Below are positions 1 to 5,260 of a DNA stretch of 5,760 bases, piece after piece (the first letter of the stretch is position 1; the number at the start of each line of letters is the position of its first letter). Below the pieces are notes generated by a model. That model did not search any database, had not been told where the DNA came from, and worked only from the letters and a program-made list of their open reading frames with translations. Source of the DNA: Bacillota bacterium (lineage in GTDB: Bacteria; Bacillota; Clostridia; Lachnospirales; Anaerotignaceae); assembly GCA_017547125.1 (NCBI GenBank), contig JAFYQL010000149.1:1-5760 (forward strand). Direction: 5' to 3'. Both the position numbers and the translations under genes were made by a program.

Positions 1-323
1 AAGACAAACATAAATACGGTAACTGCAACCCATAAAAATGTTTTGCGGCTTGGAGTTTTCTTTTCAAGGAAGTCGATAAGGAACATATAATAGCCGGGAG
101 CTATAAGATATATGCCCAGACATGATACATGGTGCCAGAAGTTAACTGATGGCCAGAATTGTGTACGCATGGCGAATGAACCGCCTGTCCAGCACATCAT
201 TATAACCATAAGTACCATGAATGACTTTATTTCCTTGTTTTCTTTTTTGGATGAAAAAGAAGTTAAAAACAGAAACAGATAGCACAAAAGTGCAGTAATT
301 GGAACCCAACTATATCCATTCAC
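1..323 (-). CDS. Multi-spanning membrane protein, N-terminal part (7TM sensor-like), cut by window edge
   Basis: This is the last gene of the minus-strand operon visible here; only its first 107 codons are in the window. The GTG start (bases 323-321) has a strong GGGAGG site 8 bases upstream. The nearby ATG at 319 is in another frame and soon meets a stop, so GTG is the only sensible start. The start lies inside the 3' end of the GH3 gene (14-base overlap), which implies translational coupling. Hydrophobic segments fall at about residues 7-22, 34-50, 63-85 and 95 onward, with a basic loop (SSKKENKEIK) at 24-33. The stretch around 57-87, with FW, HHVSCLG and YYMFLIDFLEKK, resembles the N-terminal 7TM sensor region found in some histidine kinases and diguanylate cyclases. 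An output domain would lie beyond the left edge and cannot be seen. The gene is certain; the family is a moderate-confidence guess from pattern memory. Confidence 0.75.
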   Translation of the reverse strand, partial: MNGYSWVPITALLCYLFLFLTSFSSKKENKEIKSFMVLMVIMMCWTGGSFAMRTQFWPSVNFWHHVSCLGIYLIAPGYYMFLIDFLEKKTPSRKTFLWVAVTVFMFV

Positions 324-1959
324 TTAATGTACCTCCCATTCCCGAACTGTTTGACTGATGACAAGCCATAAGGTCGTTTATTTCACAGCCGTCCGGATTG
401 ATTTTGCGGATAGCTGTACCAAATTTCTTTTCGTAAGTAGCAAATGTGCCACATTTAAGCATAGTGATTTTTAATGGGTCAACGTCAAGTATCTTCTTAA
501 GGTCTTCATAGTCCTGGTCGAGATATCTGAAGTAGATACCAAGCTGGTCCTGAAGGATACGGATACTTACTGCGCTGTTGATAAGATGGTCACGCTGAAG
601 CTCCACATAGATGTGAAGGTATGGACGGTTGTTTTCAGAATATTCTTTCTTGGCTGTCCATGTTTCAATAGGAAGACGTGACAATTCAATTGCCTGATTT
701 ATTGAACGTTCTGTTATACGTGTGAAGCCGGCAATATCAATTGTTTCAGGTGTACGGTCGATGTACTGGAAACGAGGAATAGAGTTGTTTTCAGTTTTGC
801 TGCCGATGCCTGTACACTGGAACATATCGCCTACACGGTATCTTGCAAAGGCACCGCCCTTGAATACTGTAAGAACAAGTTCATATATTCCGCCTGCAAC
901 AACTTCGTCCCATAAAACAGTACGAGGCTGATAGTCAGGGTTTTCTCTGTTTTTGTTCATTTCATCTTCAGGGATGAATTCGTAGAAGCATGAGTCAGGG
1001 AAGAAGTAAACACCTTCACGGCTCCATGTTTCACAGCCTATGCAAGTTGGCTCTGTACCTGCAAAGATTTCGATAGGCGCAATGCCCCACATCTTTTCAA
1101 GGTCTGCTTTGTAGCAGCGGTTGTCTGTGCCGGCACATAAAAAGCCTTTAAGCTGGAAAAGGTCTTTTGGAAGAAGTTCTCTGTTTTCCTTGCGGCATCT
1201 TTTCTTTGCAATTGTGTAGCGGATCATCATTCTAGGTGATACGCTGAATAATTTTTCTTTAAAGCTTTTCTTCTTCTTTGAGCCGTTTGTCATATTTGAA
1301 ACACTCTGGCTTACGTAGTAGAGTACGCTGCCAAGACCAAAGAAGTATTCGATGCCTTTTTTCATACCAAGCTTGAAGCCCTGTATATTTCTTTCTTTGA
1401 AAGTCATGTTAACGGCATCTTTAACTGATGGTAAAAATTCAATATCAAGGTCGTCCTTGAAAAGAAGCGGAAGAAGACCTGTTACGTATGGAAGAGGCGC
1501 AAGAGCATAAAGCATATGGTCTGTAACACTTACGTCAAATTCGCCTTTCTTACGGCTTGTGGAAAGTATAAGGCAGCTGATAACGTTGTGCTTGAATGTG
1601 TCGAGCATAGCCTTTGTGTAAGGTGCAGTTTTAATAGGGTGCACGCCGCCTTCCCAAGTTGTTTTGATCCATAATACAGGTTCGCCAGGCAATGCCTTTG
1701 TCTGTTTTGAAAGCAGAATAGGGGCATAGTCTTCGTATGTGGTAAGAGGTACCATCTGTCGGAATTCTTCAATTGTTTCCGGTTTTTTTCCTTTCAGAAT
1801 AGTCTGGCCAAGTGAACTGGAACACCAGAGATCCATCTGCTCTTCCAGCAGACGTTTTTGTATGTCCATAAATTCAGTTGGGCTGAGAGTAAGAAATCCA
1901 CAGTATTCTTCCCATATTTCTTCTCTTGAATATTCGTGAAGTTTTTCTTGGAATCTCAA
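310..1959 (-). CDS. GH3-family acyl-adenylating / amide synthetase-like protein
   Basis: The 549-residue length fits bacterial GH3 proteins. The family belongs to the ANL adenylating enzymes; its characterised plant members adenylate a carboxylic acid (indole-acetate, jasmonate) and join it to an amino acid. Visible family marks in order are: an N-terminal Q-x-x-L helix near 34-44; a glycine-rich nucleotide loop at 99-114 (KTTWEGG...PIKTAPYT); a second nucleotide motif near 299-310 (FAGTEPTCIGCE), followed by FYEFIP at 325-330; the core ELVLTVFKGGAFARYRVGD at 360-378; DRTPETIDIAGF and ITE at 401-417; and a C-terminal GTFATYEKKFG with Lys519 (RKINP), the expected C-domain lysine region. The first loop departs from the usual TSGTTxGxxK form, so substrate and activity are uncertain. 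There is no signal peptide, so it is cytosolic. The start is TTG: an in-frame TGA lies three codons upstream, AAAGGA lies 9 bases upstream, and the next ATG is residue 31. The TTG overlaps the TGA of the methyltransferase gene, and the 3' end overlaps the membrane gene. The real substrate is unknown. Confidence 0.88.
   Translation of the reverse strand: MRFQEKLHEYSREEIWEEYCGFLTLSPTEFMDIQKRLLEEQMDLWCSSSLGQTILKGKKPETIEEFRQMVPLTTYEDYAPILLSKQTKALPGEPVLWIKTTWEGGVHPIKTAPYTKAMLDTFKHNVISCLILSTSRKKGEFDVSVTDHMLYALAPLPYVTGLLPLLFKDDLDIEFLPSVKDAVNMTFKERNIQGFKLGMKKGIEYFFGLGSVLYYVSQSVSNMTNGSKKKKSFKEKLFSVSPRMMIRYTIAKKRCRKENRELLPKDLFQLKGFLCAGTDNRCYKADLEKMWGIAPIEIFAGTEPTCIGCETWSREGVYFFPDSCFYEFIPEDEMNKNRENPDYQPRTVLWDEVVAGGIYELVLTVFKGGAFARYRVGDMFQCTGIGSKTENNSIPRFQYIDRTPETIDIAGFTRITERSINQAIELSRLPIETWTAKKEYSENNRPYLHIYVELQRDHLINSAVSIRILQDQLGIYFRYLDQDYEDLKKILDVDPLKITMLKCGTFATYEKKFGTAIRKINPDGCEINDLMACHQSNSSGMGGTLSEWI
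332..337 (-). promoter_or_regulatory. Ribosome binding site (GGGAGG) for the GTG-start membrane gene
   Basis: GGGAGG on the minus strand sits 8 bases before the GTG at 323 and lies wholly inside the last codons of the GH3 gene. It decides the start of the downstream membrane protein, whose frame has no suitable ATG near here. Confidence 0.75.
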
Positions 1960-2546
1960 GTAATATCATCCTTTCCGTCGGACCTTGCCCAAGTTTGTGC
2001 TGCCTGACGTATACTTTTTTTGTTTGGTATCAAAAACGGAACTTTTTTACGATAGTCCACGTAGTTTGTAAAGCATTTTGGAAATGTCACTCTGTCCTGG
2101 AATGCGGCATAAAGTAGATTGAGTAATGAAAAAATCATGCCTATAGCCAGAAACTTTGAAGGAAGAGCAGCAAGCCCAAGGAATAAATAAAATGCGAAAA
2201 AGCATATTATACCGGGATGCCTGCAAAGTGCATAAGCACCGCCGTCGTATACTTTTCTGCCGTTTGTCTGTTCAACGTATGTTTCTTCAAAAGGCAATGC
2301 AAAAAACAGACAGTATATAAGCATTGCAAAAGATACAACTGAAAGCAGTATCAGTATTATATCTGCTGCACCGCCAAATGCATTCTGTTTAAATGCACCT
2401 ATAAGCTCGATAACAGTTGAAATTGTTATAAGCACACTGCCACCAAGAAAACCATAGCCAAGCAGACGATTTTGTGAAGTGAAGCTGTTTATATCATATA
2501 GCAGGTACAATATAAACCCTGCTATACCAAGCACTAAGGAAAGCAT
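1956..2546 (-). CDS. Integral membrane methyltransferase, isoprenylcysteine/phospholipid methyltransferase-like
   Basis: This 196-residue protein has about five hydrophobic segments (roughly 2-18, 29-50, 61-83, 111-129 and 132-150). It carries the ICMT/PEMT-type signature in its C-terminal half: DGGAYALCRHPG at 101-112 (usual form GpYxxvRHPxY), then a tail FPKCFTNYVDYRKKVPFLIP at 155-174, matching the usual FGxxYxxYxxxVPxLIP. In this fold the RHP motif and the C-terminal segment bind S-adenosylmethionine at the membrane face, and the substrate is lipophilic. The acidic residue usual before the last motif is replaced by Gln150-Asp151, and the FG glycine by Thr160, so it is a divergent member. 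The ATG has a strong GGAGGA site 7 bases upstream, placed over the final codons of the c-di-GMP gene, with only 3 bases between the two genes. Its 3' end overlaps the GH3 start. By position it may act on a product or substrate of the GH3 enzyme (inference). The substrate cannot be told from sequence. Confidence 0.8.
   Translation of the reverse strand: MLSLVLGIAGFILYLLYDINSFTSQNRLLGYGFLGGSVLITISTVIELIGAFKQNAFGGAADIILILLSVVSFAMLIYCLFFALPFEETYVEQTNGRKVYDGGAYALCRHPGIICFFAFYLFLGLAALPSKFLAIGMIFSLLNLLYAAFQDRVTFPKCFTNYVDYRKKVPFLIPNKKSIRQAAQTWARSDGKDDIT
1969..1974 (-). promoter_or_regulatory. Ribosome binding site (AAAGGA) supporting the TTG start of the GH3 gene
   Basis: AAAGGA on the minus strand lies 9 bases before the TTG at 1959, inside the last codons of the methyltransferase gene. 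With the in-frame TGA nine bases upstream, it fixes TTG as the start. The TTG and the upstream gene's TGA share the sequence TTGA (bases 1959-1956), a typical stop-restart junction. Confidence 0.6.
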
Positions 2547-2549
2547 AAA

Positions 2550-4922
2550 TTATTCCTCCGCAGTCTGTGGCTCAGAATTGTCGGTTTCTTCGCCGTGCAT
2601 ATAAGGTTCATAAAGTACATAACAGTTTTTGCCGCGTTCTTTTGCTTCATAAAGAGCACAGTCAGCGTGGTCAAGAAGTGTTTCGTAGTCCATACCGTCT
2701 GTAGGATACATTGCAGCACCGATACTGCTTGCAAGATTGTATTCTGTGTTGTCGCTTCTGTATGGATATTTGAAAGTTGAGTAGAGTTTGTTAAGTCTGC
2801 TTTCAAGTACTTCTTTTTCGATAGAAGGAGCAAACACAACAAATTCGTCTCCGCCGTATCTTGCGATAATGTCTGTGTGGCGGAATATACCCATAAGCTG
2901 TTTTGCCATATAGCAAAGTACGTTGTCACCGAAGATGTGGCCGTATGTGTCGTTAACAGTTTTGAAGTTGTCAACGTCAATGAAAAGTACGGCTGCTTTA
3001 GGATATGTGCCTTTGCTGATAGCAGCACTTACATTCTGTTCAAAGAATTCACGATTGTAGAGACCTGTAAGGGCATCACGTGTTGCTTTTTCTTTCCAAC
3101 GATTAACTTCGCTTTCGTATGCAGACATATTTGCCATAGTACCGCTTATGGCACCGCCAACATGGTCTTCCTGATGAAGCTTAAGCTCAAACCACTGATA
3201 ACGTCCTTCTGATGTGTAGAAACGAAGAGTGTTTTCAATCCATCCGTCTTCTCTCTGGCAACGTTCAAGAGTACGTAAGAAGTCTTTGCGGTCGTTTTCG
3301 TGAATAAGGTCTGTTGTACGGAAAAGTGCAAGAGCATCTTCGAAGTGTTTCTTATTACCAAGCACCGGTGAGAAAATATCTGAGAAATCGATAGTATCTT
3401 CTTCTGGGTTGTATGAGAAAAGAACGATATTTTTTGCAGGCTCAAGAGACTGTCTTTCCACAGATTTTTTCTGTGTCTGTTCTTCAAAGCCTTCTGATGG
3501 GTTATCAGCATAAGCAAGGGCTTTGTCGTCATATATCTTATCTTCAAATCTGTCAAGGTTCATAGGCTTGAAATAATAGAAGCCCTGTATAGCATCGCAG
3601 GCAGCCTGTTGAAGATACTGCACCTGACCGACATTGTCGATGCCTTCTGCAACGGTGCGGATGTGAAGCTGTGCTGCAAGTTTAAGTATTGTTTCTATGA
3701 TGCGTCTGCCGTTGTTTTTGTTGTTTCCGCCTGAGAAGAAGCTCTTGTCAAGCTTTAGAGTGTCAATGTCAAGTGATGTCAATAACTGAAGTGAGCAGCT
3801 TGATGCACCAAAATTGTCTATTGCACAACGGAAACCGTATAAGTGAAGCTTTTCGATAAAGCTTTTTGATTTTTCAATGTTTTCAAGAAGGAGATGTTCT
3901 TTTGCTTCAAATTCGATAAGTGAAGGAGAAACATTCATTCTGCAGCAGATGTCGTATAATTCTTTCGGAAGATCTGCATTGTTTAATGATGCACGTGAAA
4001 GATTAACTGAAACAGGACAAGGCTCAAGATCCTTTTTGTTTCTCATTGAGATAGATGTGCATACATCTTCAAAAACAAGACGGTCCATATTTTCGATAAG
4101 ACGATACTGTTCTGCAAGAGGAAGGAACATATCAGGAGAAAGCACACCTTTAAGTGGATGACGCCATCTGATAAGAGCCTCTGCGCCAACAACACGGCGG
4201 TCGGATACACGTACAACCGGCTGATAGTAAACTACAAATTCGTGTTTGTTAAGAGCACTTTCCATAGAAGATGCTGTTTCACGAAGTTTGTCTGTTTTTT
4301 CGCGGAGCATAATGTCGTAGAAGCAGAACATGTTTTCTGCTTCTGCATTTATACGTGCAAGTATTGCTTTGTTTTCTATATCGGATATAGTTTCGCCGTC
4401 AGCTGCAAGGTAAATGCCGAAAACAGGGTTAAGGCTGTATACGCTGCTTCTGCTGCTGTTGAAACGATTTAAAGCATCGCAGATAAGATTAAGCTTTACA
4501 CAAATTTTGTCGTGGTCACGAAGCTTGAGAGCGAATAAGAATGTGTCTTCGCCGGTTCTTGAAACAAATTCTTCGTTGCCAAGCTGTGCAGAAAGAACAT
4601 CAGAAATGTAATTCAAAGTGCGGATGCGGTCATCAGTGTTGAATGTCTTTACAATCTGTGAAAGGTCTTTAATCTGCATTGAGACGAATGCAAAACTGCC
4701 AACTTTTGAACCGATTGTTTTCTGAAGCTTTACATAAAAACCGGCCTCTGAAAGACTACCTGTAATGGTGTCATCATAGGCTGAGTGTTTAAGCTTATTT
4801 ATATTTGTACGATAGTAGAAAATAATAGCCACACATGTGAGCATTAAGGCAAGTGTTGCGATAGTAACAATGCCTGTATATTTGGCTGTAAGTAAACTAT
4901 TCATATCGTTTTCCCCGTTCAT
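2550..4922 (-). CDS. Membrane-anchored c-di-GMP protein: degenerate GGDEF - EAL - PAS-like - GGDEF
   Basis: This 790-residue protein is the first gene of the operon. One membrane helix lies at about 16-37 with only a short outside segment. Residues 48-205 form a GGDEF-like fold whose signature is lost (RTGEDTF at 122-128). Residues 217-465 are an EAL phosphodiesterase domain: EAL at 248-250, RW at 252-253, Asn307 in VNLSR, Glu339 and Glu342 in EAKE, DNFG at 369-372 (usually DDFG), TLKLDKSF at 388-395, AEG at 425-427 and QGF at 446-448. Residues about 495-605 look PAS-like (WIENTLRFYTSEGRYQWFEL). Residues 614-775 are an intact diguanylate cyclase domain: DALTGLYNR, metal-site Asp649 in FIDVDNFK, NDTYGH, and GGDEF at 690-694. 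Arg681-x-x-Asp684 sits five residues before it, which is the inhibitory c-di-GMP site. It probably makes c-di-GMP and may also degrade or only bind it. The start is uncertain: Met7 (base 4904) has GGGGAA 6 bases upstream, whereas Met1 has no such site and sits at a hairpin, so the protein may be 784 residues. Confidence 0.93.
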   Translation of the reverse strand: MNGENDMNSLLTAKYTGIVTIATLALMLTCVAIIFYYRTNINKLKHSAYDDTITGSLSEAGFYVKLQKTIGSKVGSFAFVSMQIKDLSQIVKTFNTDDRIRTLNYISDVLSAQLGNEEFVSRTGEDTFLFALKLRDHDKICVKLNLICDALNRFNSSRSSVYSLNPVFGIYLAADGETISDIENKAILARINAEAENMFCFYDIMLREKTDKLRETASSMESALNKHEFVVYYQPVVRVSDRRVVGAEALIRWRHPLKGVLSPDMFLPLAEQYRLIENMDRLVFEDVCTSISMRNKKDLEPCPVSVNLSRASLNNADLPKELYDICCRMNVSPSLIEFEAKEHLLLENIEKSKSFIEKLHLYGFRCAIDNFGASSCSLQLLTSLDIDTLKLDKSFFSGGNNKNNGRRIIETILKLAAQLHIRTVAEGIDNVGQVQYLQQAACDAIQGFYYFKPMNLDRFEDKIYDDKALAYADNPSEGFEEQTQKKSVERQSLEPAKNIVLFSYNPEEDTIDFSDIFSPVLGNKKHFEDALALFRTTDLIHENDRKDFLRTLERCQREDGWIENTLRFYTSEGRYQWFELKLHQEDHVGGAISGTMANMSAYESEVNRWKEKATRDALTGLYNREFFEQNVSAAISKGTYPKAAVLFIDVDNFKTVNDTYGHIFGDNVLCYMAKQLMGIFRHTDIIARYGGDEFVVFAPSIEKEVLESRLNKLYSTFKYPYRSDNTEYNLASSIGAAMYPTDGMDYETLLDHADCALYEAKERGKNCYVLYEPYMHGEETDNSEPQTAEE
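4911..4916 (-). promoter_or_regulatory. Candidate ribosome binding site (GGGGAA) for the internal ATG of the c-di-GMP gene
   Basis: GGGGAA on the minus strand lies 6 bases before the ATG at 4904 (Met7 of the longest reading frame). No purine-rich Shine-Dalgarno sequence precedes the ATG at 4922. This favours Met7 as the main start. The site is weaker than those of the neighbouring genes. Confidence 0.45.
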
Positions 4923-4940
4923 TTCATATTTCGTATGAAA
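4922..4940 (-). other. Perfect 7-bp inverted repeat at the start of the c-di-GMP gene
   Basis: TTTCATA (4922-4928) and TATGAAA (4934-4940) are exact reverse complements around a 5-base loop. In the minus-strand mRNA the stem ends on the first base of the upstream ATG. It could hide that start, act as a protein-binding palindrome, or have arisen by chance in AT-rich DNA. Its downstream-strand arm cannot be a factor-independent terminator because there is no GC-rich stem. Confidence 0.5.
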
Positions 4941-4969
4941 AGCGAAAAAACCCCACTTTTCTACTGTTT

Positions 4970-4998
4970 ATTATACCCCTTATACAACTGTGTTTCAA
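4970..4998 (-). promoter_or_regulatory. Sigma-A-type promoter for the minus-strand operon
   Basis: On the minus strand, TTGAAA (4998-4993) and TATAAT (4975-4970) are separated by 17 bases, giving a five-of-six -35 box, a perfect -10 box and the ideal spacing. Transcription should start near 4963, giving a leader of about 40 bases to the first possible ATG and about 60 to the second. It is the best promoter in the window and the likely source of the whole four-gene transcript, as no room for another promoter exists between the genes. Confidence 0.8.
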
Positions 4999-5041
4999 GC
5001 AAATATGTATAATTTTTGGTGATATTATAAAGAAGATTTAG

Positions 5042-5126
5042 AAAAAATATAAAAAAAGCATAAATTGTATAAACTGTAAAAAATACACAAAAACGAAAAA
5101 AAGTTAAAAAAATTATTACGAAAAAA
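5042..5126. other. Phased A-tracts, probable curved DNA
   Basis: Runs of 3 to 7 adenines on the plus strand start at 5042, 5051, 5062, 5071, 5078, 5089, 5096, 5106 and 5121. Most centres are 8 to 10.5 bases apart, close to one helical turn. Such phasing usually gives intrinsic curvature. The tract lies upstream of both divergent promoters and might aid polymerase binding or bind a nucleoid protein. Simple AT bias is the alternative. Confidence 0.45.
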
Positions 5127-5161
5127 GTCGTATTTTGGAAATATTTATTAAAACAAAAATA

Positions 5162-5190
5162 TTGCAGAATAAAATAAAAAAATGTATAAT
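5162..5190 (+). promoter_or_regulatory. Candidate sigma-A promoter for the GMP synthetase gene
   Basis: TTGCAG (5162-5167) and a perfect TATAAT (5185-5190) are spaced by 17 bases. The -35 box matches the consensus at only three positions, but the -10 and the spacing are ideal and A-rich DNA lies just upstream. Transcription would begin near 5197, leaving a leader of about 64 bases, too short for a typical purine riboswitch. Confidence 0.55.
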
Positions 5191-5260
5191 ATTTTAGTAA
5201 TTATATGATTTAGGGATATAGTTTTCACTTTTATATTACCGGAATGGGAGGATATATATT

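Larger units (their letters stand above)
4923..5260. other. AT-rich divergent intergenic region
   Basis: These 338 bases separate the minus-strand operon from the plus-strand GMP synthetase gene. No reading frame here looks coding. The region is much richer in A and T than the flanking genes. It holds the operon promoter (4970-4998), a candidate promoter for the plus-strand gene (5162-5190), phased A-tracts (5042-5126), the start-site hairpin (4922-4940) and a short hairpin at 5118-5133 (TACGA / TCGTA). I saw no tRNA, CRISPR repeat, or conserved purine riboswitch core in the stretch leading to the GMP synthetase gene. Confidence 0.8.

Noticed and set aside
324..342. Identical GGAATGGGAGG before the 7TM gene (minus strand) and the GMP synthetase gene (plus strand, 5241-5251)
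   Set aside because: Both are Shine-Dalgarno contexts; the shared bases are best explained by the ribosome site and chance, not by a shared operator.
722..931. Short plus-strand reading frames inside the operon (also at 1739-1939, 1926-2117, 2877-3212, 3877-4161 and 4158-4472)
   Set aside because: They lie opposite well-supported minus-strand genes, have no good ribosome sites seen, and their translations show no domain character; they are antisense shadows.
2534..3028. Minus-strand out-of-frame reading frames (also 3146-3556 and 1530-1772)
   Set aside because: They overlap the GGDEF, PAS-like and GH3 coding regions in another frame, and their low-complexity Thr/Leu/Lys-rich translations are typical of shifted frames.
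5008..5028. Extra TATAAT (5008-5013) and TGATATTAT (5020-5028) on the plus strand
   Set aside because: Neither has a recognisable -35 box at proper spacing; such matches are expected by chance in DNA this AT-rich.
5118..5133. Short inverted repeat TACGA / TCGTA as a terminator
   Set aside because: The stem is only 5 bp, with no GC-rich part, and it lies between divergent promoters where no transcript needs to end.
5191..5260. Purine or other riboswitch before the GMP synthetase gene
   Set aside because: The leader is only about 64 bases and AT-rich, and it shows neither the conserved purine aptamer core nor a terminator hairpin.
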